NCBI RefSeq assembly: GCF_002135355.1
Contig: NZ_NEGE01000008.1
Span: forward strand, 95,984 to 159,983
Direction of reading: 5' to 3'
Length of the DNA stretch: 64,000 nt
Source of the DNA: Acinetobacter sp. ANC 4169
Lineage (GTDB): Bacteria > Pseudomonadota > Gammaproteobacteria > Pseudomonadales > Moraxellaceae
Part shown: one piece after another, positions 27,033 to 39,736 of the stretch
How the letters are laid out: every line of letters starts with the position of its first letter
Numbering within the stretch: position 1 is the stretch's first letter
Notes under the pieces: model-generated
The model's input: only the letters and a program-made list of their open reading frames with translations
Told to the model about the DNA's origin: nothing
Database searches by the model: none
Program-made: the position numbers and the translations under genes

Positions 27033-27668
27033 TTAGTCTTTTTGAACTGAACCAAAGATTTTATCGCCTGCATCGCCAAGACCCGGAACGATATAACCAT
27101 TTTCATTTAAACCATCATCAATAGATGCTGTAAAAATAGTCACATCCGGATGTTTTTCTTCTACTTTCTTAATCCCTTCTGGCGCAGCAACCAGAACCAT
27201 CACGCGGATATCTTTACAGCCGCTGGCTTTTAATACATCAATAGCTGCAACCAATGAAGAACCGGTGGCCAACATTGGGTCAATGATCATCGCCAAACGG
27301 TTTTGTACGTCTGGTACCAGTTTTTTATAGTAAGTACGTGCCTGCAAGGTTTCTTCATCACGCTCAAGACCCAGTACCGATACTTTGGCACTTGGAATCA
27401 GGTTCAAGAAGCCATCTAACATACCGATACCAGCACGTAAAATTGGCACAACTGTAATTTTTTTACCCGCAATACGGTCTACTGTAACTTTGCCATTCCA
27501 GCCATCAATTTCATGATCACACATCGGTAAGTCTTTGGTTGCTTCATAAGTGAGAAGCATGGTGACTTCTTGAGCAAGTTCGCGGAAGTTTTTTGTACTA
27601 ATGTCTGCACGGCGTAGCAAACCAAGTTTATGTCGAATAAGGGGATGACGGATTTCATGAATAGCCAC
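27033..27668 (-). CDS. upp: Uracil phosphoribosyltransferase
   Basis: 211 aa from GTG 27668, matching the family N-terminus (M)[23 protein letters not shown] lies upstream. It converts uracil and PRPP to UMP in pyrimidine salvage. Visible signatures are [13 protein letters not shown] and the PRPP loop [12 protein letters not shown]. It is flanked by terminators on both sides, so it is monocistronic, and lies 122 bp beyond the end of the nuo operon. Confidence 0.95.
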   Translation of the reverse strand: MAIHEIRHPLIRHKLGLLRRADISTKNFRELAQEVTMLLTYEATKDLPMCDHEIDGWNGKVTVDRIAGKKITVVPILRAGIGMLDGFLNLIPSAKVSVLGLERDEETLQARTYYKKLVPDVQNRLAMIIDPMLATGSSLVAAIDVLKASGCKDIRVMVLVAAPEGIKKVEEKHPDVTIFTASIDDGLNENGYIVPGLGDAGDKIFGSVQKD

Positions 27669-27735
27669 GGGAGAACACCTAAAAGATGAGATAAAATTTC
27701 GACTATTATAAATGTTTTTTATATTTCTTATAAAC

Positions 27736-27764
27736 AAAAAGCCTCCTTAGTTAGGAGGCTTTTT
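27736..27764 (-). terminator. Terminator of the nuo operon
   Basis: AAAAAGCCTCC / GGAGGCTTTTT with a 7-nt loop lies just after the nuoN stop and before the upp leader. Confidence 0.85.
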
Positions 27765-27789
27765 GCTAAAAACTTATAGTTTTTTTAGA

Positions 27790-29283
27790 TTACTGTTGTG
27801 AGAGCATGAAATGCAATGGAGATAAAATCTCGGCTTGAAGCGCTAACTTAATGATTGGATCTGGGTAAACACCAATAACCAATACAGCAAGTGCCGCAGC
27901 CAGCACCATAATACCACCCACTTTTTGACCCCAATGTTTGTCGGCATCAATACGTGGAGTATCCGGCGGAGTCATGTACATCACCACCATCACACGCAGG
28001 TAGTAGTACAAACCGATACCAGAACCGACAATGATCATTGCAGCAAGGAACCAGTGCTGAGTTGTTACTGCAGCCATTACCACCAGGAACTTACCAATGA
28101 AGCCCGCAGTCAATGGAATACCTGCAAGAGACAACATCATCACAGTCAAGGTCGCAGTCAATACTGGACGACGCCAGAACAAGCCACGGTAATCTGCAAG
28201 GCTTTGTGCTTCATCAGTATTGTTGAACGGACTTGACATTAATGCTACAGCACCAAAGGCACCGATAGTCGTCAACACATAAGTGATTACGTATACAGAC
28301 ACGTTACCCAGGCTTGCATAAGTCATGCTGATTAAACCAATCAACAAATAACCGAAGTGTGCAATTGAAGAATAACCCAGAATACGTTTCAAGTTCACTT
28401 GACGTACCGCAAGGAAGTTACCCACCAGGATAGAAAGCACCGCAATAATCGTGATGATGGTTACGATTGACTCTACCAGGATTGCACCTGAACTAAGTAA
28501 ATAACGTACGAACAAGCCAATCGTCGCTACCTTGGCAACAGTTGCCAGGAATGTAGCGATTGGTGCTGGTGCACCTGCATAAACGTCTGGTGTCCATTTG
28601 TGGAATGGAGCAAGAGACAATTTAAATGCAACGGCAAAGACAATTAAGCCTAGACCTAAAATCACCATTGGCTGCTTGATAGCTTGCATCAATGCCTGAA
28701 CGTTGTCATAGAAAGATAACGAACCGGTATATGCATAAATATATGCCATACCCATCAACAACATTGCAGAAGCCGTTGCTGAAAGTACAAGATATTTAAT
28801 ACCCGCTTCTAAAGATTGCGAACGCTGATGTGTATAAGCCAACAGGCCGTATACAGGAATCGACATCAACTCAAGGCTAATGAAGAACGCTGCATAGTGA
28901 GAGCTTGCAACCATCAGCATTGCACCCGCTACCGAACACAGCATCAAGATGTAAAGTTCTTCACGGTTATCTTTATAGCTTTCAATATAAGCATGTGACA
29001 AGGTACAGCAAGCCAGTGCAGCAACCAGAATCACCAATTGATAAAGCAAGGTAAATGGATCAACCATAAACATGCCCATCACGTTCGACGGTGCAAAAGC
29101 ACCACCGAACATCGCAATCAGGACGTATGCTGCAGCAAGGTTTAAACCGACTACAGATGCAGTTGCAATTAAATTATGGTTACGCTTAATTGCAATAAGA
29201 AGCATCACTACGATCGCAGTTAAAGCCACGATCATCACAGGAGCTAATGGCATAAGCTCAGAAAATGACATTGTGAAGTTCAT
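27790..29283 (-). CDS. nuoN: NADH-quinone oxidoreductase subunit N
   Basis: 497 aa antiporter-like membrane subunit of complex I, one of three proton-translocating modules. Signatures: SLELMSIPVYGLLAYTH with the key Glu, the lysine-bearing KLSLAPFHKWTPDVYAGAP, and GYSSIAHFGYLL. Last gene of the operon, starting 4 bp after nuoM. The protein is hydrophobic throughout, of usual size. Confidence 0.95.
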   Translation of the reverse strand: MNFTMSFSELMPLAPVMIVALTAIVVMLLIAIKRNHNLIATASVVGLNLAAAYVLIAMFGGAFAPSNVMGMFMVDPFTLLYQLVILVAALACCTLSHAYIESYKDNREELYILMLCSVAGAMLMVASSHYAAFFISLELMSIPVYGLLAYTHQRSQSLEAGIKYLVLSATASAMLLMGMAYIYAYTGSLSFYDNVQALMQAIKQPMVILGLGLIVFAVAFKLSLAPFHKWTPDVYAGAPAPIATFLATVAKVATIGLFVRYLLSSGAILVESIVTIITIIAVLSILVGNFLAVRQVNLKRILGYSSIAHFGYLLIGLISMTYASLGNVSVYVITYVLTTIGAFGAVALMSSPFNNTDEAQSLADYRGLFWRRPVLTATLTVMMLSLAGIPLTAGFIGKFLVVMAAVTTQHWFLAAMIIVGSGIGLYYYLRVMVVMYMTPPDTPRIDADKHWGQKVGGIMVLAAALAVLVIGVYPDPIIKLALQAEILSPLHFMLSQQ

Positions 29284-29286
29284 GGC

Positions 29287-30897
29287 TTATTGGATCTCCA
29301 CATTTTGTTGAGATACGACTTGTTGAGTCGCATCGACAACTTCTTGAACTGGGATATAGCTGTTTGCTAACCACGCCATGCTTGAATTTGAAATATCAAG
29401 GAAGCTTTGTGGGTAGATACCGAGCCATAGTAGACCAAAAGCACACACTAACAAAATAACAATTTCACGCGCATTCAAGTCTTTCAATGGGTTTGTATTA
29501 TGTTGTTTTTGCTCTTCATTTGGCGTACCAAACAATGCTTTGTGAATCAGGATCAAACCGTAAAGACCGGCCAACACCAAGCTGATTGCTGCCAAAATAG
29601 TAAAGGTTGGGAATTTACCGAATGAACCCATCAAAATCAGGAATTCACCAATAAAGTTACCTAGACCTGGAATACCGACAAGTGCAGCAACAAAGAACAT
29701 CAAGAAGAATGAAAGGTATTGGAACTGACCACGCATACCGCCCATTAAACGTAAATCACGTGTATGTAAACGCTCATACACTTGACCACACATAATGAAC
29801 AATGCAGCAGATGAAATACCATGTGCCAGCATCATGATCATTAAGCCTTGGAAAGTCAGAATATTACCGGCGTAAAGCGCAAGTAATACAAAGCCCATGT
29901 GCGAAATAGATGTATACGCAAGCAAACGTTTCATATCGGTTTGTTGGAAAGCACACCAAGCGCCGTAGAACACACCAATTAAACCGAAGATGATCGCGAT
30001 GTCTGCAAACTGTGCAGAAGCTGCCGGGAAGAACGGAATAACAAAACGAAGCAGACCGTATGCAGCTGTCTTAATCAAGATACCTGCCAAGTCGACAGAA
30101 CCTGCTGTCGGTGCTTGAGCATGCGCATCTGGTAACCAGCCATGCAATGGGAACACTGGAAGTTTTACAGCGAAACCAATGAACATACAGATCATCAAGG
30201 CATAAGCCACTGATGGCAATTGTGCATCAAGTGTATTCGCCACACCTAACAGGTAGTTGTAATCGAATCCAATCATGCCAGTCATCATGTATCCATAAAC
30301 CACAAGGCCTAGAATACCAATGAGCATGATCAAACCTGCTACCTGGGTATAGATGAAGAATTTGGTTGCAGCATAAACACGTGATTTGTTGTCCGCACCT
30401 TTATGACCCCATAACGCAATCAGGAAGTAGATTGGTACAAGCATCATCTCCCAGAAGAAGAAGAACAGGAACAGGTCAATCGCCAGGAATACACCGATTA
30501 CCCCACCCAAAGACCATAAAAGGTTAAGATGGAAGAAACCAACATTCTTTTGAATCTCACCCCATGAACAGCCTACTGCAAGTACACCAAGTAATGCAGT
30601 CAAGCCAACCATAAGAAGTGAAAGACCATCCACCGCAAGGTGAATGTTAATGCCGAGAGTTGAAATCCAAGGCAACATGAATTCGGCAGCCCAAGTTGGA
30701 ACTTTTGCGCCGAGTTCGTAGTTATAAGTACCCGAATTCCAAAGCGCAACGGTTAGGCCCAAAGTAATGAGCATACCGAATAGCGCAATGTAACGTGGTA
30801 ATTTGTCGTTGAACTTGTCAACTAACCAGCAAATAAAACCTGCAATGAACGGTACGAGGATCAGCGCGGGTAAAATCCAGTTGTTTGTGATTTCCAT
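29287..30897 (-). CDS. nuoM: NADH-quinone oxidoreductase subunit M
   Basis: 536 aa, second antiporter-like module. FFFFWEMMLVPIYFLI carries the conserved Glu, KLPVFPLHGWLPDAHAQAPT the key Lys and His loop, and LAYTSISHMGFVLL follows. It starts one base after the nuoL stop region. Translation is probably coupled along nuoK-L-M-N. Confidence 0.95.
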   Translation of the reverse strand: MEITNNWILPALILVPFIAGFICWLVDKFNDKLPRYIALFGMLITLGLTVALWNSGTYNYELGAKVPTWAAEFMLPWISTLGINIHLAVDGLSLLMVGLTALLGVLAVGCSWGEIQKNVGFFHLNLLWSLGGVIGVFLAIDLFLFFFFWEMMLVPIYFLIALWGHKGADNKSRVYAATKFFIYTQVAGLIMLIGILGLVVYGYMMTGMIGFDYNYLLGVANTLDAQLPSVAYALMICMFIGFAVKLPVFPLHGWLPDAHAQAPTAGSVDLAGILIKTAAYGLLRFVIPFFPAASAQFADIAIIFGLIGVFYGAWCAFQQTDMKRLLAYTSISHMGFVLLALYAGNILTFQGLMIMMLAHGISSAALFIMCGQVYERLHTRDLRLMGGMRGQFQYLSFFLMFFVAALVGIPGLGNFIGEFLILMGSFGKFPTFTILAAISLVLAGLYGLILIHKALFGTPNEEQKQHNTNPLKDLNAREIVILLVCAFGLLWLGIYPQSFLDISNSSMAWLANSYIPVQEVVDATQQVVSQQNVEIQ

Positions 30898-30898
30898 C

Positions 30899-32794
30899 TT
30901 ATTTCCCCACTACCTGAATCACGATCAGGATCATCAGCAATACCACTACACCGAGTGACATACTTGATGCGTATTCACGCAATGAACCTGTTTGACGCGA
31001 GCTGGTGAAGCTATGACCACCTTTCACAATGGCAGGAAGCACTAACCACAAACCATCAATCGGATCACGACCTAAAATTTTCGCAATCAGCAAATATGGT
31101 TTCACAAATACGATGTTATACAACGCATCAAAACCAAGTGCATTACGGCAGATATTAGCAAGACCAGCACCGAATGAAGTACGGGCAAAAGCTTTCACTG
31201 TATTATAAGCAAAGGCAAATAACACAATACCCACCACCAGGCCGGCAAGTGCGATACCTACAGCTGTATATTCGGCACCGTGTACACCTGCTTCAAGCGC
31301 TTCAGGAATCACAAATGCTGGAATATTGGCTTTGGTTAATGCAGCTTCTACTGGTGCTTTCAAGAAGTAAGCCAGACCAGTTGAAAGTACCGCCAAGATA
31401 CCCAACGGAGCCCAATAAGTTGCGCCTTTGATTTCGTGATACGGTGTGTTTTCTTTGCCAAAGAATACAACCCAGATTAAACGGAATGTATAAATTGAAG
31501 TTAAGAATGCACCCGCCACACCTGTCCAGTACAAGCAGTTATATACAGGAAGATTTGCAATATGGCTTTGAGCCCAAACTGCACCAAGGATGGCATCTTT
31601 AGAGAAGAAGCCGATGGTCAAGAATGGAATTGCAGCCAACGCACCGCCACCAATCGCGAAGCAGGCAAACAGGAATTTGTTATGTTTGAACAAGCCACCC
31701 ATTTTGAAAATGTTTTGTTCGTGGTGGTAAGCCAGAATCACCGCACCCGAAGACAAGAATAATAATGCCTTGAAGAATGCGTGTGAAAGCATGTGGAACA
31801 GACCAGCCTGGTATGCTTCAGCACCTACAGCCATGAACATATAACCGAGCTGACTCATGGTTGAGTAAGCCAGAATACGTTTGATGTCGGTTTGAACCAA
31901 TGCAGCAAAACCAGCAACAATCAATGTTACCGCACCAGTGATCGAGATAAACATCATCACTTCTGGTGTCATTTCAAGCACGGAGAACATACGGCAGCAC
32001 AGATAAACACCTGCTGTTACCATTGTTGCAGCATGGATCAATGCAGAAACAGGTGTAGGACCTGCCATCGCATCGGCCAACCATGTTTGTAATGGAATTT
32101 GCGCAGATTTACCGGCAGCACCCAAGAACAACATTAATGATGTCCAGATCGCAAGTGAATGGTCACCAGCTAGAACTTGAGGTGCATTGGCAACGATTGT
32201 TCCAATATGCAAAGTACCAAACTGTTGGTAAAGCAAGAACAATGCAATCAGCAAGAATACGTCACCAATACGGGTTACGGTAAATGCCTTGATTGCTGCA
32301 AAACCATTTTCAGGGTTTTGGTAGTAGTAACCAATCAACAGGTAAGAACACAGACCTACGCCTTCCCAACCCAAGAACAATAACGCCAGGTTATCGCCAA
32401 GAACGAGCAGCAACATGCTTGCTACGAACAGGTTGAAATAAGAGAAGAAGCGCGCGAAGTCTTCTTCACCGCGCATGTACCATGATGCAAAGATGTGAAT
32501 CAAGAAACCCACACCGGTGATCATACCGGTCATGAGTAAAGACAAGCCATCTAAATGCAGGCTCATGCCCGGTGCAAAACCACCAACATTGAACCAAGTC
32601 CAAAGATGTTGAACTTGGGCCACTGAACCATTGCTTACAAAGCCCATGCCAGCAATCAGTGCAAATAAAGCAGATAAACCGACTGAACCGACACCAATGA
32701 TGGCTGCTACATTTTCAGGAAGCTTGTTACGCCCCGCCGCTAAGAGGACAAAACCAATGAGCGGAAATAATACTGTTAAATATAAATAACTCAT
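30899..32794 (-). CDS. nuoL: NADH-quinone oxidoreductase subunit L
   Basis: 631 aa, distal antiporter-like module with the long C-terminal lateral helix expected for Nuo[19 protein letters not shown] holds the conserved Glu, [21 protein letters not shown] the Lys region, and [12 protein letters not shown] follows. Its start overlaps the nuoK stop by 4 bp. Confidence 0.95.
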   Translation of the reverse strand: MSYLYLTVLFPLIGFVLLAAGRNKLPENVAAIIGVGSVGLSALFALIAGMGFVSNGSVAQVQHLWTWFNVGGFAPGMSLHLDGLSLLMTGMITGVGFLIHIFASWYMRGEEDFARFFSYFNLFVASMLLLVLGDNLALLFLGWEGVGLCSYLLIGYYYQNPENGFAAIKAFTVTRIGDVFLLIALFLLYQQFGTLHIGTIVANAPQVLAGDHSLAIWTSLMLFLGAAGKSAQIPLQTWLADAMAGPTPVSALIHAATMVTAGVYLCCRMFSVLEMTPEVMMFISITGAVTLIVAGFAALVQTDIKRILAYSTMSQLGYMFMAVGAEAYQAGLFHMLSHAFFKALLFLSSGAVILAYHHEQNIFKMGGLFKHNKFLFACFAIGGGALAAIPFLTIGFFSKDAILGAVWAQSHIANLPVYNCLYWTGVAGAFLTSIYTFRLIWVVFFGKENTPYHEIKGATYWAPLGILAVLSTGLAYFLKAPVEAALTKANIPAFVIPEALEAGVHGAEYTAVGIALAGLVVGIVLFAFAYNTVKAFARTSFGAGLANICRNALGFDALYNIVFVKPYLLIAKILGRDPIDGLWLVLPAIVKGGHSFTSSRQTGSLREYASSMSLGVVVLLMILIVIQVVGK

Positions 32795-33099
32795 CCGCGC
32801 ATCTCACTAGCAGCATCCACATCCAAATGATGGAAGCGATGGTAGAACTGAAGGACGATCGCAAGACCAATACAAGCCTCTGCAGCAGCAAGAGTTAAAA
32901 TCAGGATAAACATAATCTGTCCATCTGGCTGTAACCATGCACTACCCGCCAAAACGAACGCAAGCGCAGCTGCGTTCATCATGATTTCAAGGCTCATCAA
33001 CATAAATAATAGGTTGCGTCGTACCATTACACCGTAAAAACCCAGTGCAAAAAGAATGGTTGCAACGATCAAACCATGTTCTAAAGGAATGTTGCCCAT
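32791..33099 (-). CDS. nuoK: NADH-quinone oxidoreductase subunit K
   Basis: 102 aa, three helices. The conserved glutamates lie in [12 protein letters not shown] and [13 protein letters not shown], in the E-channel that links quinone reduction to proton pumping. It overlaps nuoL (4 bp) and nuoJ (1 bp). Confidence 0.95.
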   Translation of the reverse strand: MGNIPLEHGLIVATILFALGFYGVMVRRNLLFMLMSLEIMMNAAALAFVLAGSAWLQPDGQIMFILILTLAAAEACIGLAIVLQFYHRFHHLDVDAASEMRG

Positions 33100-33620
33100 T
33101 ATTCTTTTTCCTCTTTTGCACTTGGTTCACGTTTACCTAAGTGGAATGCTGCAACGAGGGCTGCAAGCAATAACATTGCGGCAACTTCTACCAATAGTAA
33201 GTAGTGAGTAAAGAGCGCTGTACCTACAGCTTTAGGTCCCACAACTTGAGTGCCCATCACAGGACCTGCGGTTGTGTAATCTGAACCAAGCATCCAGACA
33301 AGCGCCAAGCCCATCAGGAAACTCATCAATGCTGGATATGCCCATGCAGATGACGTCAGCCATTTACGTTCCTGTTCAACCGTATGTTGACCAAGATTCA
33401 GCATCATCACCACAAACACGAACAACACCATGATTGCGCCAGCATAAACAATAATTTCAAGCGCACCGGCAAATGGCGCGCCCACGATCATGAACATGCC
33501 TGCAACTGCAAGCAATGACACGATCAGGCTTAATAAAGCATGTACAGGATTCGCGTTAGTGACAACACGAACCGTAGATACAATGGCCACGAGTGCCATC
33601 AAATAAAATGGCCACATCAT
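33099..33620 (-). CDS. nuoJ: NADH-quinone oxidoreductase subunit J
   Basis: 173 aa membrane subunit, five helices. The [20 protein letters not shown] helix is the conserved core near the E-channel. The C-terminus is charged ([11 protein letters not shown]). Overlaps nuoI by 4 bp. Confidence 0.95.
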   Translation of the reverse strand: MMWPFYLMALVAIVSTVRVVTNANPVHALLSLIVSLLAVAGMFMIVGAPFAGALEIIVYAGAIMVLFVFVVMMLNLGQHTVEQERKWLTSSAWAYPALMSFLMGLALVWMLGSDYTTAGPVMGTQVVGPKAVGTALFTHYLLLVEVAAMLLLAALVAAFHLGKREPSAKEEKE

Positions 33621-34159
33621 GGTAATAAGCTCCGTACGTCAACAGGTGCACTTTCACGTTGTGCCTGACCTTTGTCTTTACCTGTAACTGCCATACCGGT
33701 TACACGGTAGAAGTTGTAGTCCGGATATTTACCAGGACCTGAAATGAGCAAGTTCTCTTTCTCGTAAACCAAGTCTTGACGAACGTATTCACTTAACTCG
33801 AAGTCTGGTGTCATTTGAATTGCAGTCGTTGGACATGCTTCTTCACACATACCGCAGAAAATACAACGAGAGAAGTTGATCCGGAAAAACTCCGGATACC
33901 AACGACCATCTTCTTTTTCTGCTTTTTGTAGTGAAATACAGCCCACCGGACAAGCCACCGCACATAGGTTACAAGCAACACAGCGCTCTTCGCCATCCGG
34001 GTCACGTGTCAAGACAATACGACCACGAAAACGTGGCGGAACAATTTGTTCACCCGGTACTTCTGGATAAAGAATAGTGTCACGTTTACGTGTCACGTGG
34101 CTGAAGACCATCCACAGTGAACGTACGATTGACCCGAATCCAGCTAGAATTTTATACAT
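33617..34159 (-). CDS. nuoI: NADH-quinone oxidoreductase subunit I
   Basis: 180 aa peripheral subunit with two 4Fe-4S motifs, [14 protein letters not shown] and [14 protein letters not shown], carrying clusters N6a and N6b on the electron path to NuoB. The N-terminal 40 residues are basic and lie along the membrane in known structures. Confidence 0.96.
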   Translation of the reverse strand: MYKILAGFGSIVRSLWMVFSHVTRKRDTILYPEVPGEQIVPPRFRGRIVLTRDPDGEERCVACNLCAVACPVGCISLQKAEKEDGRWYPEFFRINFSRCIFCGMCEEACPTTAIQMTPDFELSEYVRQDLVYEKENLLISGPGKYPDYNFYRVTGMAVTGKDKGQAQRESAPVDVRSLLP

Positions 34160-34177
34160 TTTGTACTCCCTGCTGTC

Positions 34178-35194
34178 CTAGGCCTGATTCATCAGAATCA
34201 CAGCACCAGTCACCAACAAGTTGACCAACGCCAATGGCAAACAAATCTTCCAACCAAAGTTCATCACTTGGTCATAACGTGGACGCATTAATGAACCACG
34301 TGCCAAGACAAACATCATCACAAAGAATGCTGTTTTGATAATGAACCAGAATACTGGTGGAATAAATGGAATTTCTAGGTTAAATGGTGCTAACCAACCG
34401 CCAAAGAATAAAGTGACGATTAATGCTGAAATAAGAACCACGTTTACATATTCTGCAACGAAGAACATACCCCATTTCATACCGCCGTATTCGACGTGAT
34501 AACCTTCAGCCAATTCTTGTTCAGCTTCCGGTTGGTCAAATGGATGACGGTGAGTTACAGCAACACCTGCAACAATAAAGATCAAGAAACCTAAGAATTG
34601 TGGAATCACAAACCAAACATCGCGTTGTGCTTCAACAATTTCACGCATGTTGAATGAACCGGCAATTGCCACCACACCCATCAGCGAGATACCCAAGAAC
34701 ACTTCATAAGAAATGGTTTGAGCCGCAGAACGTAGACCACCCAATAACGCATATTTGTTATTTGAAGACCAGCCACCGAACAACACTGCATAGACTGCAA
34801 TACCTGCCATTGCCATAAAGAACAACAGGCCGATACTCATGTCTGCTACGCCCATTGTTGGACTTACAGGAATCACCATGAATGAAAGCACTGCAGTCGC
34901 CATCGCAACTGCTGGTGCTAAACGGAAAGTCAGTTTGTCGGCAAACTTAGGTGTCCAGTCTTCCTTGAACATGATTTTCAGCATGTCGGCAACGATCTGG
35001 AACATCCCCCCGGGACCAACACGGTTTGGACCGTAACGGTCTTGCCATAACGCAAGTAAACGACGTTCGATGAATGACATCAACGCAGCGACAAGCACCA
35101 CTACAAGCAAGATCACAATCGCTTGAACCACAGAATAAGCGATTGGCCAGTTCTCAGCCCATAGCGGTGTTTGACGTATAATTTCTTGATTCAT
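34178..35194 (-). CDS. nuoH: NADH-quinone oxidoreductase subunit H
   Basis: 338 aa, eight-helix subunit that forms the quinone chamber with NuoB and NuoD. Signatures: [19 protein letters not shown], the long acidic loop with [14 protein letters not shown], and [13 protein letters not shown] helices. It starts 18 bp upstream of nuoI. Confidence 0.96.
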   Translation of the reverse strand: MNQEIIRQTPLWAENWPIAYSVVQAIVILLVVVLVAALMSFIERRLLALWQDRYGPNRVGPGGMFQIVADMLKIMFKEDWTPKFADKLTFRLAPAVAMATAVLSFMVIPVSPTMGVADMSIGLLFFMAMAGIAVYAVLFGGWSSNNKYALLGGLRSAAQTISYEVFLGISLMGVVAIAGSFNMREIVEAQRDVWFVIPQFLGFLIFIVAGVAVTHRHPFDQPEAEQELAEGYHVEYGGMKWGMFFVAEYVNVVLISALIVTLFFGGWLAPFNLEIPFIPPVFWFIIKTAFFVMMFVLARGSLMRPRYDQVMNFGWKICLPLALVNLLVTGAVILMNQA

Positions 35195-35197
35195 GAA

Positions 35198-37876
35198 TTA
35201 CACTCCTACCGCGACTGAGACAGGTTCTGCAAGTGAAACCGTTGGTGCAAGACCAATTGGATAACCGATATAACCCGTAGGTAAATATTCGATCACTTGA
35301 ACTGGAAGGCTAATGGTTGCCTCGCCTGCTTTCACAGTAATTTTTTGACCATCTTGAACGTTTAGACGCGCAGCATCCTGTTCACCCACTGCAAATACTG
35401 CTTCAGGAATACGCGATTCCATTGCAGGTGTTTTCACAGTGAATTCACCAGAACCAAAAATGTGATGCATCGGCACTAAACGGAAGCTTTCAGCATTTAC
35501 CAGTACTGGTGCTGGAGCAACGAATGTACGTACAGGACGTTTAGCCAAACGATCGAATAAACGAATACCTGAATCACCGCCTTTTAAGTGACCACCCACG
35601 TTATCCTGGAATTTGTTCCAGGCTTGTGGAGAGTTCCAGCCTGCAGACCATGCGAACGGAACCAGTGAAGATGGGGTTTCATTACCCACATAACCTTCCA
35701 TAGAGAATGTTAATGCAGAATCGACGTCGATCGGCTGTTTAGGCTCATGCACTGAAAGTGGTGCACGCATTGCAGTACGACCTGAGTAACGACGTGGTTC
35801 ACGCGCAATCTTCAAGCCATGGATACGGTAACCCGCATCTGGCGCTACATCTTGAATTGCTTCAAGTGCAGGAACATTTTTCACTACGGATTCAATAACA
35901 TCGTCAAGCAATGTCCAAGAAATCGCTTTGCCTTTCACGCCAGTTTCAATGGCATGTAACCAGCGCCATGATTCTTTGATCGCAAGTTCAGGTTTGTAGT
36001 AGCTTGGGTCATACACTTGGTAGAAACGTTGTGCACGGCCTTCTTGCGATACCACAGTACCATCACCTTCCGCGAAGCTGGCAGCTGAAAGCACAATATC
36101 CGCTTTCTTCACTGTTTCAGTTTCAGAGTGATCTAGAACAATCACTTCTTTGCCTGAAAGTGCAGCATTCACTTGTGCAGCTGGTAAACGACGGTAAAGG
36201 TCATTTTCAACAATTACAACAGTGTCGTAATCTTGAGCGAAAGCTTGTTCTAAGCTTTGACCACCGAAGATTGCCAAGCCCATTGAGTTCACTTCAGGAA
36301 CTGTCAATGTTAAGCCTGCATTACCAAGGTTCTGAGCCACTTGTGCAGCAGCTTCCATGATTGCAGCATCTTGCAAGCTTGTACCAGAGATGATCAATGG
36401 TTTCTTCGCAGCTTTTAAGGTATCCGCGATGGTTTGTGCAAACGCTTTAGCATCGTCATCTAAACCAAGAATGCTTTCGCCTTTAACACCAGCAGCAACC
36501 GCAAAGCCTAAACGTGCAATATCGTTTGGAGAAGCAACCACTTCACCTGTTGCAACGTCAGCTAAACGTGTTTGTGTAGCAGCAAGAATGAAGATTGGAG
36601 ATTTTTCATCTTGACCAATACGTTGTACCGGTTCAGCCAACCATTCTTGGGTACGGCGCTCTGCAGCCATTTCTTTGGCTTTGTTTTTCGCAGCCTGACG
36701 AACAGACAATGCCATACGTGGCGCAGTTTGGGTTAAGTCTTCACCTAAGATGAGCACTGCATCATAGCTTTCGATTTCACGCATGGTCGGGTTATAGACA
36801 CCCTCGGTTTGCATGATAGAAGCTGCAAGTTCAACCAGGCTTTGCTCTTTTTGCGACATACCGGTTGAGTAGTTGTCTTGACCAACAAGTTCGCGAAGCG
36901 CGAAGTTAGTTTCAAGCGATGCACGTGGTGAACCAATACCTAGAACTTTTTTGCTCTGGATATTTGCAATCACGGTATCTAATGCCTGATCAACTGAAAT
37001 AGTCGTTACGTTGGCACCATCACGCAATTGTGGTTGACGTGGACGGTCTGCACGGTTCACATAACCTGTACCAAAACGACCTTTGTCGCAAAGGAAATAT
37101 TGGTTAACGTCACCATTGAAACGGTTTTCTACGCGGCGAAGTTCGCCATAACGCTCACCCGGAGAGATGTTACAACCTGAAGAACAGCCTTGGCATACGC
37201 TTGGCGCATACTGCATGTCCCACTTACGGTTATAGCGTTCAGAGTGAGTTTTGTCGGTAAATACACCTGTAGGACATACTTCAGTCAAGTTACCAGAGAA
37301 TTCAGACTCTAAAGTACCTGATTCTGGACGACCAAAGTAAACTCGTGATGCACTTGCATAGACACCAAAGTCTGTACCACCTGCATAATCTTTGTAGTAA
37401 CGCACACAACGGTAGCAAGCAATACAACGGTTCATTTCGTGTGAAATGAATGAGCCTAGCTCCTGGTTGTAATGAGTACGTTTGGTGAAACGGTAGCGAC
37501 GACGATCATGCTGTGTCATCACAGTCATATCTTGCAAATGACAGTGACCACCTTCTTCACACACTGGACAGTCGTGTGGGTGATTCGTCATCAAGAATTC
37601 TACAATTGAAGCACGGAAGTTTTTCGCTTCGTTATCTTCAATTGAGATATAGGTATTGTCAGAAGCAGGTGTCATACATGACATGACCAAACGACCACGG
37701 GTATCTTCCGGATTCGCGTATTGAGTCACGGCACACTGACGGCAAGAGCCGACAGAACCTAAGGATGGATGCCAACAAAAGTATGGGATATCAATGCCAA
37801 GACTCAAACATGCTTGTAGCAAGTTTTCCGAGCCGTTGACTTCATACGATTTGCCATCGACATGAATTGTAGCCAT
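35198..37876 (-). CDS. nuoG: NADH-quinone oxidoreductase subunit G
   Basis: 892 aa, the largest subunit. The N-terminal 2Fe-2S ferredoxin domain ([16 protein letters not shown]) is followed by the [16 protein letters not shown] region, CIACYRC and [10 protein letters not shown], which bind 4Fe-4S clusters. The last is the N7 type seen in E. coli-like enzymes. The C-terminal molybdopterin-oxidoreductase-like domain has lost cofactor function. Part of the NADH dehydrogenase arm. Confidence 0.95.
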   Translation of the reverse strand: MATIHVDGKSYEVNGSENLLQACLSLGIDIPYFCWHPSLGSVGSCRQCAVTQYANPEDTRGRLVMSCMTPASDNTYISIEDNEAKNFRASIVEFLMTNHPHDCPVCEEGGHCHLQDMTVMTQHDRRRYRFTKRTHYNQELGSFISHEMNRCIACYRCVRYYKDYAGGTDFGVYASASRVYFGRPESGTLESEFSGNLTEVCPTGVFTDKTHSERYNRKWDMQYAPSVCQGCSSGCNISPGERYGELRRVENRFNGDVNQYFLCDKGRFGTGYVNRADRPRQPQLRDGANVTTISVDQALDTVIANIQSKKVLGIGSPRASLETNFALRELVGQDNYSTGMSQKEQSLVELAASIMQTEGVYNPTMREIESYDAVLILGEDLTQTAPRMALSVRQAAKNKAKEMAAERRTQEWLAEPVQRIGQDEKSPIFILAATQTRLADVATGEVVASPNDIARLGFAVAAGVKGESILGLDDDAKAFAQTIADTLKAAKKPLIISGTSLQDAAIMEAAAQVAQNLGNAGLTLTVPEVNSMGLAIFGGQSLEQAFAQDYDTVVIVENDLYRRLPAAQVNAALSGKEVIVLDHSETETVKKADIVLSAASFAEGDGTVVSQEGRAQRFYQVYDPSYYKPELAIKESWRWLHAIETGVKGKAISWTLLDDVIESVVKNVPALEAIQDVAPDAGYRIHGLKIAREPRRYSGRTAMRAPLSVHEPKQPIDVDSALTFSMEGYVGNETPSSLVPFAWSAGWNSPQAWNKFQDNVGGHLKGGDSGIRLFDRLAKRPVRTFVAPAPVLVNAESFRLVPMHHIFGSGEFTVKTPAMESRIPEAVFAVGEQDAARLNVQDGQKITVKAGEATISLPVQVIEYLPTGYIGYPIGLAPTVSLAEPVSVAVGV

Positions 37877-37887
37877 AGTCGAATTCC

Positions 37888-39216
37888 TTAAGCTTGTTCT
37901 ACGTTGCTGGTTTGAGCTGCGGCATTGACTACCTTCGCTTCAAATTCGCCACGGAAATGTTTGAGTGCGCCCATAAGCGGTTCCATAGCACCTGGAGCAT
38001 GAGCACAGAAAGTTTTACCAATCCAAAGCTTACGAGTCAGTTCTTGTAAGTGATCGATATCTTCTTTCTTGCCTGTACCGTCTTCAAGTGCTTTCAGCGC
38101 TTTAACCGCCCAAGGTAGGCCATCACGGCAAGGCGTACAGAAGCCACATGATTCACGCGCAAAGAATTCTTCAAGGTTACGCGTTGCTGAAACCATACAT
38201 TGGGTTTCATCAACCACCATCAGCAAACAGGTACCTAAACGTGAACCTGCTTTCATGATGCTTTCCGCATCCATTGGCAAGTCGATATGCTCTGCTGCCA
38301 GGAAGTCAGTTGATGCGCCACCTGGTAACCAGGCTTTAAGCTTTAAGCCGTCGCGCATACCACCAGCGTGATCTTCAATCACTTCACGCGCAGTCGTACC
38401 AAATGGAAGCTCCCAAAGACCAGGGAATTTCACTTTGCCTGATGCACCGTAAATTTTGGTACCTGGATCTTTCGATTTACCCGCAGATAAGCCGATATAC
38501 CATTCAGGACCACGTAGCATGATTGCCGGTAAGTTGTTGTAGGTCTCTACGTTGTTGACAATCGTAGGACGACCCCAAGCACCTGCAACTTGCGGGAATG
38601 GTGGTTTGGTACGTGGGTTGGCACGGCGACCTTCAAGCGAGTTAATCAATGCGGTTTCTTCACCACAGATATAACGACCCGCACCGGTATGCACATGTAA
38701 ATCGAAATTCCAACCAGAACCCAAGATGTTTTCACCCAAGTAACCTTTGGCACGGATTTGCTCTAATGCTTCATTTAAGTAGCCAGCAGCTTCGATGTAC
38801 TCACCACGGATGAAGATATAACCCTGAGTTGCTTCTAGCGTATAGCCTGCAATCAGCATACCTTCGATCAATTGATGCGGAAGTTTTTCCATCAACAAGC
38901 GGTCTTTGAAAGTACCTGGTTCCATTTCATCGGCATTACAGATCAGGTAGCGAGGACCACCATCATTTGGCGCCATGAGTGACCATTTAATCCCTGCCGG
39001 GAAACCTGCACCACCACGGCCTTTTACCGTTGCAGCTTTAATGACTTCAAGAACTTCTTTCGGTTGCATGCCAATGGCTTTTTTGAAGCCGGCATAACCT
39101 TCAAGTGTTTCGTAGTCATCTGCACTACGAACGTGTTCCTGTTTACTCAAACGCCATGTTAATGGGTGAGTTTCCGGGTTACCGTCGCCATAAATTGGTT
39201 TTGGTTCAGTATTCAT
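37888..39216 (-). CDS. nuoF: NADH-quinone oxidoreductase subunit F
   Basis: 442 aa, NADH-oxidising subunit. [13 protein letters not shown] binds FMN and NADH, and [12 protein letters not shown] with a later cysteine binds cluster N3. ATGA overlap with nuoE upstream indicates coupled translation; 11 bp separate it from nuoG. Confidence 0.96.
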   Translation of the reverse strand: MNTEPKPIYGDGNPETHPLTWRLSKQEHVRSADDYETLEGYAGFKKAIGMQPKEVLEVIKAATVKGRGGAGFPAGIKWSLMAPNDGGPRYLICNADEMEPGTFKDRLLMEKLPHQLIEGMLIAGYTLEATQGYIFIRGEYIEAAGYLNEALEQIRAKGYLGENILGSGWNFDLHVHTGAGRYICGEETALINSLEGRRANPRTKPPFPQVAGAWGRPTIVNNVETYNNLPAIMLRGPEWYIGLSAGKSKDPGTKIYGASGKVKFPGLWELPFGTTAREVIEDHAGGMRDGLKLKAWLPGGASTDFLAAEHIDLPMDAESIMKAGSRLGTCLLMVVDETQCMVSATRNLEEFFARESCGFCTPCRDGLPWAVKALKALEDGTGKKEDIDHLQELTRKLWIGKTFCAHAPGAMEPLMGALKHFRGEFEAKVVNAAAQTSNVEQA

Positions 39217-39722
39217 ACATACTTCTCCAATAACTGTTTAATTGAAGTCACTTCAACCAAACCGTGCGTGTCTTGATCAATCATCAGGGTTGGACCTTTG
39301 TCACAATTACCCAAACAGCAAATTGGCAATAAAGTAAAACGACCGTCAGCGGTGGTTTGACCAAATTGAATACCCAATTCACGCTGGAAGGCTTCTGCCA
39401 AAGTTTCCGCACCCATCAAGAAACATGCGATTGAATCACATAATAAAATTACGTGACGACCAACCGGTTGACGGTAAATACGGTTATAGAAAGTCGCAAC
39501 CCCTTCAAGATCTGCAACACTCATACTCAAAAGCTGAGCAATTGCATTCATTTGTGCGTCATCTACCCAGCCGTTACGGCGTTGTACACACTTCAGCGCA
39601 TCTAAACATGCAGCACGTGGGTACGGATAGTGACCAATGTGATGTTCAATTTCGTGGATTTCTTCCGAAGTTAGAATCCCTTCAACATTCACACGTGGCT
39701 TTTTATCAGTCAAAATCATCAT
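39213..39722 (-). CDS. nuoE: NADH-quinone oxidoreductase subunit E
   Basis: 169 aa, thioredoxin-like fold with a 2Fe-2S cluster (N1a). The cysteines lie in [10 protein letters not shown] and [25 protein letters not shown] is the usual core motif. Its start is 14 bp after nuoCD. Confidence 0.95.
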   Translation of the reverse strand: MMILTDKKPRVNVEGILTSEEIHEIEHHIGHYPYPRAACLDALKCVQRRNGWVDDAQMNAIAQLLSMSVADLEGVATFYNRIYRQPVGRHVILLCDSIACFLMGAETLAEAFQRELGIQFGQTTADGRFTLLPICCLGNCDKGPTLMIDQDTHGLVEVTSIKQLLEKYV

Positions 39723-39736
39723 AATGCGTTTACCCC